From assembly GCA_026874595.1 (NCBI GenBank), contig CM049318.1:46606456-46670455 (forward strand): 64,000 nucleotides of DNA, written 5' to 3'. This DNA is from Sipunculus nudus (lineage: Eukaryota > Annelida > Sipuncula > Golfingiida > Sipunculidae). Of this stretch, positions 29,420 through 42,529 are shown in pieces; position 1 is the first letter of the stretch; each line of letters opens with the position of its first letter. A program made the position numbers and the translations under genes. Under the pieces are notes generated by a model. The model was given only the letters and a program-made list of their open reading frames with translations. It did no database searches and was not told the origin of the DNA.

Positions 29420-30616
29420 CTGCCAAATATTGAACATTTACTTTTGGCTTGGTTTCCAGGTCTTATTTATATCTGTGGTGCATGGTTCCCTAATCATTGG
29501 CCATTGTATATCCTCCTTGGATATGGATATAAAGTAATATGACGTAACCTGAAGTGAGTGTACATGAAGAACACTTAGTCATGCTGTAAACAGGAGTCGG
29601 CAACTCTTGATTATTGGCCCCGTGAATGTTGGGGCCTCTTAGTACGTCATGTTTATGATGACATCATCACTTTTCCCTGATATGCCCATTTCACAGATTA
29701 GTGACAAGATGTCGCTACAGAATAGGCTAGTTACTCATAAAATGATTTAAAATTGTTTACAGGAAAATGACATAAGTTGGGCTTTTATTTTCTTAATATT
29801 TAATTACGCTTTTTCTTCTTTCTGCCCTAAGGTCATAAAATATTGGCATTCTTTGATTCACAAAACCGGCTGGGTTTTAGTCAGTCGATCTCGGACAGTG
29901 TTCAGAGTTTGAGACTGTAGTTGGGTTTAGGTGCGTTATACGGAGATGACCTTCAGGGGAACTGGTCGTTTCATCACCACAGTTGATTCTTCACCAAAGG
30001 AAAATGGTGATGAAGTGACTGTCAGGATACGTCATGTGGGACTTGGCATGGCACGTTCTTAAAATCAGCATTACAAATGCATAGGGAATGTCAGAAGAAC
30101 AAAATATTGAATGACAGAAGAGTGAAAATATAGGTAGGAAGTTAGTTCCTGCAAAAAAGTGTTTTCATTCTGCAAAGGTTCAGATTTTTAAAAGTTCTTT
30201 TAGCGACTTGTTTCTCTGTAGGGCAACTGTGGACGTAGATTTTAATTAACTAATACTGAAATAACAACTGCATGTTTGAAATAAAAGGATATATTCAAAC
30301 GGGCTGCAATGAAGGAATTGTTTACTGTGAGCAGTGACGTAAATAGTCCTGAATACCATATTGGCCAGTTGCCCATGCTACACTTGGTTTGTACATATTT
30401 TATATGTAATTCACTCGTTATTTTAATCATAATAGATTGACATTTTATAAAACAAAACATTGGTAACAAATTGACAGGTGTGGTACCACATGTAAGTTGG
30501 TGACGAAACAACCGTGGTGACAAATTAACTTGTATCCAACTTCAGGGAATGACAGTTTAGGCAATGTGGGTTCACTGCCTGAGTGTCTATCAGGGACTGA
30601 ACCAACATTTTTCTTC
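29420..30616. other. Non-coding stretch, no features seen
   Basis: Ordinary AT-rich sequence without recognisable gene or repeat structure. Confidence 0.4.
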
Positions 30617-30624
30617 ATTAAAAT

Positions 30625-31431
30625 CAGGGTTGGGGCCAGGTACAAGTAAAAGTACCTAGGTACAGGTACTTGTGAATTGGCCAGGTACAGGTACTTTAGA
30701 AAAGTACCTAGGTACAGGTACATTTATTTTAGGATCACCTAAAAGACGTTTTACGGATAATAATAGCGGCATAAAATTCACGTAAATGCAAGTTAAATTG
30801 ACTTTATTCTATCAAACAATATACTGAAGTCATTAGCTAAAGTACATTTCATAAGAACCTATTATCTGTATGGCACCATACATTCACAAACATGATATGC
30901 AAGTGTATTAAAAGTCTATTAACTGCACCATGTAAGGTATGACACCATACATTCAAAAGCATGATATTCAAGTGTACTGAAAGTCCATTAACTTATGTTT
31001 AAGTACACCTAGTACAGTATGACACCATAATTAAAAAACATGATATTTGTGTACTAAAAGTTCATTAAATGCACCAAGTACAGTATAACACAATCTATTC
31101 TGAAACATGATATTCAAGTGTACTGAAAGTCCATTAAGTGCACCAAGTACAGTTTGACATCATACATTCACAAACAACAACAACATGAGCAGTTTATCAC
31201 AATGATGGCTTGCTGATTGTTTTACACTACTGGTAACCAAATTTAATACTATCAGAGAAAAAAAAACGTAAAAAAATGAAAATATGAAAATGTACCTGGA
31301 GTACCTTGTACCAGGTACAGGTACTTTAGCTCCAGGTACAGGTACAAGGTACTTCCTACTCATGACCAGCAGGTACAGGTACTCTGAAATGTGTACCTAG
31401 GTACAGGTACAAGCACCTGGCTCTAACCCTG
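30625..31431. mobile_element. hAT-type MITE with perfect 8-bp target duplication
   Basis: An 807-bp element begins CAGGGTTGGGGCCAGGTAC and ends with the near complement (GGCTCTAACCCTG). It is flanked on both sides by ATTAAAAT (30617-30624 and 31432-31439). The CAGGG terminus and 8-bp duplication are hallmarks of hAT transposons. The ends carry many GTACCTGG/AGGTAC words; the middle (30,830-31,160) is four to five diverged copies of a roughly 75-bp unit with CACCATACATTCA. No transposase is present, so it is non-autonomous. Confidence 0.85.
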
Positions 31432-31509
31432 ATTAAAATTGGGCTGTGTGTAAAACCAGGATGTCCATTTTGTCATATTTTTATAATTACTCATCATTTA
31501 CCAATATAA

Positions 31510-32080
31510 GTTATAACCAGTTTAATCAGACTCAATATTATTAAGCCCTGCCATATATTGAGTCTGACAACTAATTAGCTATACAGTGAGAGTTTCTACA
31601 GTATAAGCCGCAGACTACACACTTGTAACCAGTGTCAACGGGTGTTTATTACCCATGCCAGCACATCACTTTCAGAGCTGGGCCTGTTGAAACAAAATGT
31701 AACAAAATTCTGGCTGTGAATCCCTCCAGTCAGCGAGGCTCCCATTGAGGTCCTCAAGTGCGCCCATTCAACTTTTCTACTCTGTACCTACTAAACTCGC
31801 TGACATGCCTCTGGTAAAATAGTCCATAATTGTTTAGAAATGATGATCCAAGTTTAATTTTAGTTGCTATAGAAACCATGAAACACATATTTACTGGTGT
31901 TAAAATGGTGTAATCCTGTGTCTTGTTGTTTGGCAGTAAACAGGCAGTCAAAGAAGATGCAACAGATCCATTGCATGTTCCAAGACTTATATTGTAGAAA
32001 CTCTCACTATGGCTTTTGGACTCAATATATGGCAGGGCCTTAAAATATTGAGTCAGATTAAATCGGTTTAATACCAATAA
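31510..32080. mobile_element. Foldback-like element with about 90-bp inverted ends
   Basis: The stretch 31512-31610 (containing AAGCCCTGCCATATATTGAG) is matched as an imperfect reverse complement at 31985-32078, including the GTGAGAGTTTCTACA block. About 380 bp of unrelated sequence separates them. No transposase seen. Confidence 0.6.
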
Positions 32081-32185
32081 AATTTCATGTCCATTGCTCA
32101 TAATTATAGTTCCTTAACCATACTGAGTTACGTGAGTTAATATTGTTAAAGGTTGACATAAAAGTGGACCGAACTGTCTTGCTAG

Positions 32186-32330
32186 TGAAGCTTGCTTTTC
32201 TGACGAAGCGGTTGGAACGCCGGACCATGCATCATCAACTTGGGTTTGAATCCCAGACTGGCCCAGTATTTCCCCTTTGCAAATTGTCTTCGTAACTAAT
32301 GGGGGCTCCTCCAAAATGACAGCAAAAACT
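32186..32330 (+). mobile_element. tRNA-derived SINE-like sequence
   Basis: GACGAAGCGGTTGGAACGCC resembles a pol III A-box region and GGGTTTGAATCCC about 40 bases later resembles a B box (GGTTCGAATCC). The pieces fit a tRNA head, but it is diverged and no poly-A tail was defined. Confidence 0.45.
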
Positions 32331-32719
32331 GTGGCCCAAGAATGATGGTTTGATGTGATTGGGCAATTACTGCCACCTAGTTTACCAAAGGTGCAACTCG
32401 TGGATATTTAGTCTTGCTCTGATAGCAGAATGCTCTGAAGAGGGGGTCACGGTGTGTTACAAGATGACCTGGATGAAAAGAGGAACAAACTGCAAGACCA
32501 TTTATCCAAACAAGAGCGTTGTCCCGGAGACGTTTGTGTAAATGGCTCTTAACTTTATTTTCAGCCATTTTCTATTCTCCTGAGGAAGCTTTCATTCACC
32601 ACATCAGGCTTATTTGAACTCAGAAACCTGTCAGACTGTTAAATTTACATAGATCTGCCAATTTATTTTGCTGTAATGTTATTTAGACTACACTCAGGTG
32701 CTGTGACTGTTAGTTTCAG

Positions 32720-32818
32720 GCCAGGCAGTAGACATGACAGAGCGCAGGCTGACTCTGGTGGCAGCTTATGATGATATTGTCCGCAATTCTGCCATACTCT
32801 CACAAGGCATAGAATCCG
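32720..32818 (+). CDS. RACGAP1: RACGAP1 coding exon 1 (start codon at 32734)
   Basis: First coding exon of the Rac GTPase-activating protein 1 homologue (MgcRacGAP/CYK-4), the centralspindlin subunit that works with the kinesin KIF23 in cytokinesis. Acceptor TTTCAG precedes 32720; the ATG at 32734 starts MTERRLTLVAAYDDIV and the donor is G/GTAGGT after 32818 (phase 1). The N-terminus pairs with the KIF23-binding segment of the family. The eight exons found here give 302 codons in one continuous frame, matching the human protein from its N-terminus to just before the C1 domain (about residue 290-300). The C1 and RhoGAP domains lie beyond the right edge. Confidence 0.85.
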
Positions 32819-33435
32819 GTAGGTATGTCATGGTATGATGCTTTAGAAATATTTAGTGTAATTTCTTGCATGTAATAATTAAAACATAACAAGACAAATA
32901 GGACTGACATGAAAGCAATTAGTTTAATCCATTTACTGCTTGATGACCAGAAATGACAATCAGCAAGTGACATTAAAACTTTTCAGCTCCTTAAAAGTTA
33001 GCATTTAATATAGAAAAGCATATATGCATTTACTTGTGTATGATATCACAGTGTATCACAATAAAATTTAGATAATAATTATCATGATATCAAAAACTCA
33101 TATCATCCCAACATAAGTATGCGGTATGTATGCAGCAAAACTTGGTACATAGTGAAGCGCTGCAGGTGTAAAGAAGTCCAGTGACAGAGGAATGTGTGAT
33201 CACTGACGTCAAAGTGTGGAATTCCCCCTTCCTTTTCTCATCAGGAAGTACTGTCAAATCATGCTGAATTTTGTGTATCCATCTCTAATTTTAACAAAGT
33301 ATATTATAAGTAAATTATATCATTCTAATTCTTAATTACCATAATTCTATTAGTAAAGTATTTTGGTAGAAAACCGATCTGTTTAGAGAAGTAATTTCTT
33401 TTACCAGCATGGCACTGTTGAATTGTATCTTTCAG
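32819..33435. other. RACGAP1 intron 1
   Basis: No features recognised in this short AT-rich intron. Confidence 0.6.
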
Positions 33436-33577
33436 AGTTTTTGAGATTTGTTCAGAATCAAGAGGAATGCAGACAAAAATGGCTTGAGGCAGAGGAAGAG
33501 TTGCGGCATATGAAGGGGGAAACCAAACGCCTCAAGTCTGAAAATACTGCACTGGAAACCAAGCTGAAACATGCGAG
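33436..33577 (+). CDS. RACGAP1: RACGAP1 coding exon 2
   Basis: Encodes the first part of the coiled coil (EECRQKWLEAEEELRHMKGE then ALETKLKHAR), directly comparable to the human ...FRKKW...SALDVKLKHAR stretch. Acceptor TTTCAG at 33435, donor GAG/GTCAGG after 33577 (phase 2). The donor is the first base of an intronic minisatellite array. Confidence 0.9.
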
Positions 33578-35866
33578 GTCAGGCACCCAGCTATCCTAGA
33601 AATACAGAAAACCTTCAAAATGGTAGTCAGGGTACCCAGCTAGCCTAGAAATTACAGAAAACCTTCAAAATAGAAGTCAGGATACCCAGCTATCCTAGAA
33701 ATATTTGAAAAGAAACCACACAAACATTTTCACTTCCTCCACTTTCCTCCTTAGAATAAGCAGTCCACTCCTGAGTGTAAGCAGTAGTCAGGGTACCTAG
33801 ATATCCTGTAGATCACAGGAAACTTTCAAAATAGAAGTCAGGGTACCTAGCTATCCTGTAGATCACAGGAAACCTTCAAAATAGAAGTCAGGGTACCTAG
33901 ATATCCTGTAGATCACAGGAAACCTTCAAAATAGAAGTCAGGGTACCTAGCTATCCTGTAGATCACAGGAAACCTTCAAAATAGAAGTCAGGGTACCTGG
34001 CTATCCTGAAGATCACAGGAAACCTTCAAAATAGAAGTCAGGGTACCTAGATATCCTGTAGATCACAGGAAACTTTCAAAATAGAAGTCAGGGTACCTAG
34101 ATATCCTGTAGATCACAGGAAATCTTCAAAATAGAAGTCAGGGTACTTAGATATCCTGTAGATCACTAGAAACCTTCAAAATAGAAGTCAGGGTACCTAG
34201 ATATCCTGTAGATCACAGGAAACCTTCAAAATAGAAGTCAGGGTACCTAGCAATCCTGTAGATCACAGGAAGCCTTCAAAATAGAAGTCAGGGTACCTAG
34301 ATATCCTGTAGATCACAGGAAACCTTCAAAGTAGAAGTCAGGGTACCTAGATATCCTGTAGATCACAGGAAACTTTCAAAATAGAAGTCAGGGTACTTAG
34401 ATATCCTGTAGATCACAGGAAACTTTCAAAATAGAAGTCAGGGTACCTAGATATCCTGTAGATCACAGGAAACCTTCAAAATAGAAGTCAGGGTACTTAG
34501 ATATCCTATAGATCACTAAAAACCTTCAAAATAGAAGTCAGGGTACCTAGATATCCTGTAGATCACAGGAAACCTTCAAAATAGAAGTCAGGGTACCTAG
34601 CAATCCTGTAGATCACAGGAAGCCTTCAAAATAGAAGTCAGGGTACCTAGATATCCTGTAGATCACAGGAAACCTTCAAAGTAGAAGTCAGGGTACCTAG
34701 ATATCCTGTAGATCACAGGAAACTTTCAAAATAGAAGTCAGGGTACCTAGATATCCTGTAGATCACAGGAAACCTTCAAAATAGAAGTGGGGGTACTTAG
34801 ATATCCTGTAGATCACAGGAAACCTTCAAAATAGAAGTCAGGGTACCTAGCTATCCTGTAGATCACAGGAAACTTTCAAAATAGAAGTCAGGGTACCTAG
34901 ATATCCTGTAGATCACAGGAAACCTTCAAAATAGAAATCAGGGTACCTAGCTATCCTGTAGATCACAGGAAACTTTCAAAATAGAAGTCAGGGTACCTAG
35001 ATATCCTGTAGATCACAGGAAACCTTCAAAAGGGAAGTCAGGGTACCTAGCTATCCTGTAGATCACAGGAAACTTTCAAAATAGAAGTCAGGGTACCTAG
35101 CTATCCTGTAGATCACAGGAAACCTTCAAGCTGGTCAGGGTACCCTGGCCAGGTATCCTAGAAATCACAGAAAACCTTCAAAATGCTAGTCTAGGTACCA
35201 TGGCCAGGTATCCTAGAAATCACAGAAAACCTTCAAAAAGCTGGTCAGGGTACCCTGGCCAGGTATCCTAGAAATCACAGAAAACCTTCAAAATGCTAGT
35301 CAGGGTACCCTGGCCAGGTATCCTAGAAATCACAGAAAACTTTCAAAATGCTAGTCAGGGTACCCAGGCCAGGTATCCTAGAAATCACAGAAAACCTTCA
35401 AAATGCTAGTCAGGGTACCCAGGCCAGGTATCCTAGAAATCACAGAAAACCTTCAAAATGCTAGTTAGGGTACCCAGGCCAGGTATCCTAGAAATCACAG
35501 AAAATCTTCAAAATGCTAGTCAGGGTACCCTGGCCAGGTATCCTAGAAATCACATAAAACCTTCAAAATGCTAGTCAGGGTACCCTGGCCAGGTATCCTA
35601 GAAATCACAGAAAACCTTCAAAATGCTAGTCAGGGTACCCTGGCCAGGTATCCTAGAAATCACAGAACACCTTCAAAATGCTAATCAGGGTACCCAGGCC
35701 AGGTATCCTAGAAATCATAGAAAACCTTCAAAATGCTAGTCAGGGTACCCAGGCCAGGTATCCTAGAAATCACAGAAAACTTCAAAATGCTAGTCAGGGT
35801 ACCCAGGTCAGATATTCTAAAAATTACAGAAAACCTTCAAAATGCTAGTCAGGGTACCCAGCTATC
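33578..35866. repeat. Intronic minisatellite, 50-bp then 55-bp units
   Basis: Starts exactly at the splice donor with GTCAGGCACCCAGCTATCC. From about 33,770 to 35,130 the unit is 50 bp (GTCAGGGTACCTAGATATCC plus GTAGATCACAGGAAACCTTC); from 35,140 to 35,866 it is about 55 bp with CCTGGCCAGGTATCCTAGAA. About 45 units in total. Confidence 0.95.
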
Positions 35867-35869
35867 ATG

Positions 35870-38650
35870 GGTAAGAAAGATGAAAAAAATTTGATTATGG
35901 ACGTAGGTACCCCAATTATGCCTGTCGCCTTGCGCAAATACCTCTGACAAGTACACACAAGTAATTTGTCTGGAATCATGTCAACCATTATGATTTGTGT
36001 ATTCTGATAGAAAAATATATTGTGTCCATTGCTTCATTTTTTTTTTTTTGTTTTTTTTTTTTTCATTTCAAATTTAGGTTCCAATTAAAATTAAATAGTC
36101 AAGAGCTGTATCAAAATCCATTGTCGTGCATGTTGCTTTGAGCCTCCAAATTAACCTCTAACCCTTGAACTCGTTGTGTTTATTGAATAAGCATCCCCAA
36201 ATCATCGCTACCCAAAGCCGCAGGTCATTTCTTTGGTTGATTCTACAGATTTTATGCCTGTTGATATAATTAGGACAAGTTGACATTTACCACCCCTGAA
36301 ACAAGGAAGGTACTTTGTTTCCCATCTTTTTAATGACAGTGGACAACATGAAAGGTGATACATACCTGTGAATGATTCGCATAAAGTGCAGCAGTACGAT
36401 GCACACGTCAGAATTCCCAGTGAACAGTTCTTGCAGTGATAGCAGTCTGTGTAGGAGGGATAACTTGCATTTTTATGTCATATATACCAGTGTATTATAC
36501 AATTGTCACATTAAACTGCCACGATAAAGTAAAAGTTCATCTGACCATGCAACCCCTTGATTAGCGATGATTTGCGACTGGTCAATTGGGGCATTATTTC
36601 TGCTGTAATTAGTTTCACAGCACATACATTGACAAATGCGGCATAGAGTTTGAAAGACTGCTTAATTGTTTTCAGTCATTCAGACTGGCATTTGGACAAA
36701 ATATGTCTACTGTTTTAATAGTATTATTGCAAAGAGAATATATTAATTATGAGAAATAACTATCACAAAGTAAATATATTTTATTGAATGAAACATTCAC
36801 ATATGTGCCTCAAATCCATGAGGAGTATTATTGTAAGGGGACAGACCTTGCACAATACAGCGGTGGCCGCCAGTAATAATATGTCTATTGTTTTATTAAT
36901 ATTATTTCAAAGAGAATATATAAATTATGAGAAGTAACAGACACCAAATAAATATATTTCATTGCATGGTACATCCACATACGCACCTGAATTCAGGTCA
37001 CCCAATCAACATGGCAGGGTTGGCCTTCACGGACACATGCAGTCAATGTAATCTGTGACACACTTGACTATTGACTCGGTTTTTGCAACTAATATTATTA
37101 TTATATTAGATGATAAAGTTTGACAGAGATAGAATAAAAATTGCGATAACTTTTAAGCTTGACAGGGAGAAATGAACGTATTACACTGCCCAATGTTATA
37201 TTGGCTAGGGAGAAAAGAGCTAGGTTAGGATGGCTCATCCCTAAGTTTTCTTTATGTGATCTCCTCCCACTCCTTGGGGATGGGGGTGGTGTTTATTATG
37301 GGAAGGGTGCTTATAACATTGAATATGGCAGCTTTAATCTCTTATTGTGTGTGTGCAACATGATAATGGTTATTAACTAACATTGGTTATGTTCAAAGAT
37401 TGCTTTTATAAAATGATATTAGATCTCTCAAATTATCTGCCATTGATGAACATTTCCAAACGGCTCATGTTCTCCTAGGTCCTGGTGTTAGTTAAGAATT
37501 TGTGCACATATTTTTCTTTATGTAAATATACTGGACTTTGTATGTGATATAGTGAAAATGGACCCCTTGCATAACACTGACAAGGTAAAAATCACAATAT
37601 TTATCCCCGTGAATATGAAGTCAACCACACTATATACTCGTGCTTGTAAAAAAAATGGAATGTGATACACGAGCAAACAATTTGCATACTCGTATAAAGG
37701 CTCAATCACAATAAACCTTTCGTTAAACAGCAGTCCAGGTACAAGTGATCAGCTCAATGACACAAATGACATATATTGGCTGACTTATGCTAAAATTTTT
37801 GGTTTAGGAAAAGGAGTGTCTGACATCAGACACAGTCTGCCAAGCTGTCCCCGGAATTTTATTGCCAAGTTGTATTGTCCTGGCGGCTGTGGCTATTGTA
37901 CTTAGCTTCCCCGTTTATCTTGACACCTCATTATGCCCTGCTGGGCAAATTGCCTGATCCGATATGGTCTGTGCTTGTGAGATCAAATCCTCAGATGACC
38001 TGACACACTGATTGTGATTTTATGAATTATTAGAACCAAGGGAAGTTCATATTTATATTCTACATGTTCATTAATTAAAGAATAATCACTTCTTGTTATG
38101 TGGTTCGTATAGGTGGAACCCCAAGTAGACTGATGTGCCCGGGCCCAGGGAAGAAGGCCACAGTTAGACTGGGCTCAAGCTCATATAATTGTGCTCAGCT
38201 TACCTTGACACGTCACCAAGCCAGGGGATAACTAGATTGACTCTATCCCACAGTTGTTTATTTAAAGATGACCTTTACCTAAGACTTTTAGCAAGACAAT
38301 ATGAGAGAGAGAGCAGGTCCACATATACCAGTGTAGGTGCAGACACACTTTTGAACAGTCACAGTCTGACACTGATGAAAACTTTGTTTGTTAAATAATG
38401 TTTGCTCCCCCAGATTGAACTGAATAATTTTCCTCACAATATTTAAACTTTTTTTATATTTATAAATATCTTTTGCTTTGCGTTTTATTTATCAGTACCA
38501 TTTTCTTGCATGGACTGTGAAAACAGGCCAACACAATATCTCAATGCACAGGGTCATGGACTTTCAAAAATTCATTATTAACCCGTAATGATTGTTTGGT
38601 TTAGTTTCGTGGATAAAGGTTATCCACGAAAAAAACCCAACGAACAATTC
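35870..38650. other. RACGAP1 intron 2, non-repetitive spacer
   Basis: Sits between two blocks of the same minisatellite family. Only a diverged tandem duplication of about 110 bp at 36,700-36,985 (both copies with CAAAGAGAATATAT) was noticed; no gene. Confidence 0.5.
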
Positions 38651-38654
38651 TGAA

Positions 38655-41235
38655 TCCACAGTAAGCAAAAATCATCAAAATGCTAGTCAGGATGCCCAAC
38701 TAATCTAGAAATAACCAATAACTAAAATTCATCAAAATGCTTGTCAGGATGCCAGACTAAACTAGAAATAACCAAAAATCCTCAAAATGCTTGTCAGGAT
38801 GCTCGACTAATCTAGAAATAACCAAACATCATCTAAATTCTTGTCAGGTCAACCCAACTAATCTAGAAATAGCCAAAAATCATCAAAGTACTAGTCAGGA
38901 TGCCAGACTTATCTAGAAATAACCAAAAATCATCTAAATTCTTGTCAGGTCAACCCAACTAATCTAGAAATAACCAAAAATCATCAAAGTGCTAGTCAGG
39001 ATGCCAGACTAATCTAGAAATAACCAAAAATCATCTAAATTCTTGTCAGGTCAACCCAACTAATCTAGAAATAACCAAAAATCATGAAAGTGCTAGTCAG
39101 GATACCAAATCTAGAAATAACCAAAAATCATCAAAATGCTAGTCAGGATGTCCAACTAATCTAGAAATAGCCAAAAATCATCAAAGTGCTAGTCAGGATG
39201 CCAGACTAATCTAGGAATAGCCAAAAATCATCTAAATTCTTGTCAGGTCAACCCAACTAATCTAGAAATAGCCAAAATTCATCAAAGTTCTAGTCAGGAT
39301 GCCAGACTAATCTAGAAATAGCCAAAATTCATCAAAATGCTTGTCAGGATGCCAGACTAAACTAGAAATAACCAAAAATCCTCAAAATGCTTGTCAGGAT
39401 GCCAGACTAATCTAGAAATAACCAAAAATCATCTAAATTCTTGTCAGGTCAACCCAACTAATCTAGAAATAACCAAAAATCATCAAAGTGCTAGTCAGGA
39501 TGCCAGACTAATCTAGAAATAACCAAAAATCATCTAAATTCTTGTCAGGTCAACCCAACTAATCTAGAAATAACCAAAAATCATGAAAGTGCTAGTCAGG
39601 ATACCAAATCTAGAAATAACCAAAAATCATCAAAATGCTAGTCAGGATGTCCAACTAATCTAGAAATAGCCAAAAATCATCAAAGTGCTAGTCAGGATGC
39701 CAGACTAATCTAGGAATAGCCAAAAATCATCTAAATTCTTGTCAGGTCAACCCAACTAATCTAGAAATAGCCAAAATTCATCAAAGTTCTAGTCAGGATG
39801 CCAGACTAATCTAGAAATAGCCAAAAATCATCAAAATGCTAGTCAGGATGCCCAACTAATCTAGAAATAACCAAAAATCATCTAAATTCTTGTCAGGTCA
39901 ACCCAACTAATCTAGAAATAGCCAAAAATCATCAAAGTACTAGTCAGGATGCCAGACTAATCTAGAAATAACCAAAAATCATCTAAATATTTTGTCAGGT
40001 CAACCCAACTAATCTAGAAATAGCCAAAAATCATCAAAGTGCTAGTCAGGATGCCAGACTAATCTAGAAATAACCAAAAATCATCTAAATTCTTGTCAGG
40101 TCAACCCAACTAATCTAGAAATAGCCAAAAATCATCAAAGTGCTAGTCAGGATACCAAATCTAGAAATAACCAAAAATCATCAAAATGCTAGTCAGGATG
40201 TCCAACTAATCTAGAAATAGCCAAAAATCATCAAAGTGCTAGTCAGGATGCCAGACTAATCTAGGAATAGCCAAAAATCATCTAAATTCTTGTCAGGTCA
40301 ACCCAACTAATCTAGAAATAGCCAAAATTCATCAAAGTTCTAGTCAGGATGCCAGACTAATCTAGAAATAGCCAAAAATCATCAAAATGCTAGTCAGGAT
40401 GCCCAACTAATCTAGAAATAACCAAAAATCCTCAAAATGCTTGTCAGGATGCTCAACTAATCTAGAAATAACCAAAAATCATCTAAATTCTTGTCAGGTC
40501 AACCCAACTAATCTAGAAATAGCCAAAAATCATCAAAGTACTAGTCAGGATGCCAGACTAATCTAGAAATAACCAAAAATCATCTAAATTCTTGTCAGGT
40601 CAACCCAACTAATCTAGAAATAGCTAAAAAATCATCAAAGTGCTAGTCAGGATGCCAGACTAATCTAGAAATAACCAAAAATCATCTAAATTCTTGTCAG
40701 GTCAACCCAACTAATCTAGAAATAGCTAAAAAATCATCAAAGTGCTAGTCAGGATGCCAGACTAATCTAGAAATAACCAAAAATCATCTAAATTCTTGTC
40801 AGGTCAACCCAACTAATCTAGAAATAGCCAAAAATCATCAAAGTGCTAGTCAGGATACCAAATCTAGAAATAACCAAAAATCATCTAAATTCTTGTCAGG
40901 TCAACCCAACTAATCTAGAAATAGCCAAAAATCATCAAAGTGCTAGTCAGGATGCCAGACTAATCTAGGAATAGCCAAAAATCATCTAAATTCTTGTCAG
41001 GTCAACCCAACTAATCTAGAAATAGCCAAAATTCATCAAAGTTCTAGTCAGGATGCCAGACTAATCTAGAAATAGCCAAAAATCATCAAAATGCTAGTCA
41101 GGATGCCCAACTAATCTAGAAATAACCAAAAATCATCAAAGTGCTAGTCAGGATGCCCAACTAATCTAGAAATAACCAAAAATCATCAAAATGCTAGTCA
41201 GGGTTTCCAGATATCCTAAGAATCACAGAAAACAT
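38655..41235. repeat. Intronic minisatellite, about 49-bp units (third subfamily)
   Basis: About 50 units of CTAATCTAGAAATAACCAAA plus AATCATCAAAGTGCTAGTCA, with a higher-order alternation of two or three variants (GTCAGGATGCCAGACTAATC and TTGTCAGGTCAACCCAACTA). Clearly related to the array at 33.6-35.9 kb. Confidence 0.95.
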
Positions 41236-41336
41236 TCAAAATGAGTTGCCCTTTTGGTTTTTTACCAGTCTATGAAAATCAGGGAATAAGAGAAAGTGCT
41301 TCAAACCAGGGCGCAAGTTAGGGACTTAATTAGTCT

Positions 41337-41722
41337 GATAGAGAAGCTGGTCAGTGTTACAGTCATTCAGTCATACAGTCTGTGTCATACTAAGTCATAC
41401 AGTCTGTCAAACTGTGTCAAACAGTACAAGTCATACGGAGTCAAACAGTTGGAGTCATACAGTTGGAGTCATACTGTCTGTGTCATACTAAGTCATACAG
41501 TCTGTCATACTGAGTCATGCAGTCGGAGTCATGCTGGGTCAAACAGTCTGAGTCATGCAGTCGGAGTCATGCTGAGTCGAACAGTCTGAGTCATGCAGTT
41601 TTAGTCATACTGAGTCAAACAGTATGAGTCATGCAGTCTGAGTCATGCTGAGTCAAACAGTCGGAATCATACAGTCTGCGTCATGATGAGTCAAACAGTC
41701 GGAGTCATACAGTCTGAGTTGG
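41337..41722. repeat. Minisatellite of GAGTCATACAGTC units
   Basis: Units of 14-21 bp based on AGTCATACAGTCTGAGTCAT, irregular. The ORF at 41296-41589 is a product of the repeat. Confidence 0.85.
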
Positions 41723-42043
41723 GTTATTGATACAGCCCTTATATTTACTGTATGGTGCACACAGTACATATACTTGTCCTACTTCAGTTTTTTTTTAAGC
41801 ATTTAATTTTATCTGTAATGTTAATGTTCACTACAACATTGAAGACATCAAACTGGGATAAGGTCTAGATAATAATTCTGGATTTTGTCATTGTTGACAT
41901 TGCTGAAAGTGAATGGCATCACTGGAGTTAAGAACTCCCTAAATGATTGAATAACCTCATTTTTAACACGTTAAGTGGCTTGTGGCCAGTCTAGGGATGA
42001 TCATAATAATATTTAACAATGATAAAAGAATGTTTCATTGTAG

Positions 42044-42104
42044 GGGCCAGATTGATATTGAAATGAAGAGGAGAACGAAAGCAGAACATGAACGGGAAAG
42101 ACTG
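42044..42104 (+). CDS. RACGAP1: RACGAP1 coding exon 3
   Basis: Coiled-coil continuation GQIDIEMKRRTKAEHERERL, matching human [20 protein letters not shown]. Acceptor TTGTAG before 42044, donor CTG/GTAAGG after 42104 (phase 0 out). Confidence 0.9.
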
Positions 42105-42529
42105 GTAAGGTATATTTAATTCAAGGATGGAGATGAGTCCAGCCCTGAACTTCATCCTGTGTTTTGATTGAAATCTCCTAAAATGACTATAATTACATGT
42201 ACAATCATTATTCTTCATTTCTGTTACTTAATAGCTGGTAGTGTTGGATGATATGCCTCTGATTCAGAGTGCACACAGTGTTCAGTTTATATCATAATTT
42301 TTTAACATAAGACCTAAACAAATGCATTCAGTGTGTTATGCATGCCATTGTGTTCTAAAGATTTAAATCTGTGCCAGAGTTTGAATAGTGAGGGAATCCT
42401 CCAGGAAACACCTGCCGGTATTTTGGTTTTTAACTTTTACATTCTCTAAAATTCAAATCAAAATTAACAATCCATATAAATTTATTATATGGATGTAAAT
42501 ATTTAAATCATATAATATCTATGACATTT

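Noticed and set aside
38655-41235. Regular short repeats resembling a CRISPR array
   Set aside because: The intervening sequences are themselves repeated variants, not unique spacers, and this is an animal intron; it is a minisatellite.
41296-41589. 97-codon Ser/His-rich ORF
   Set aside because: Produced by the GAGTCATACAGTC minisatellite.
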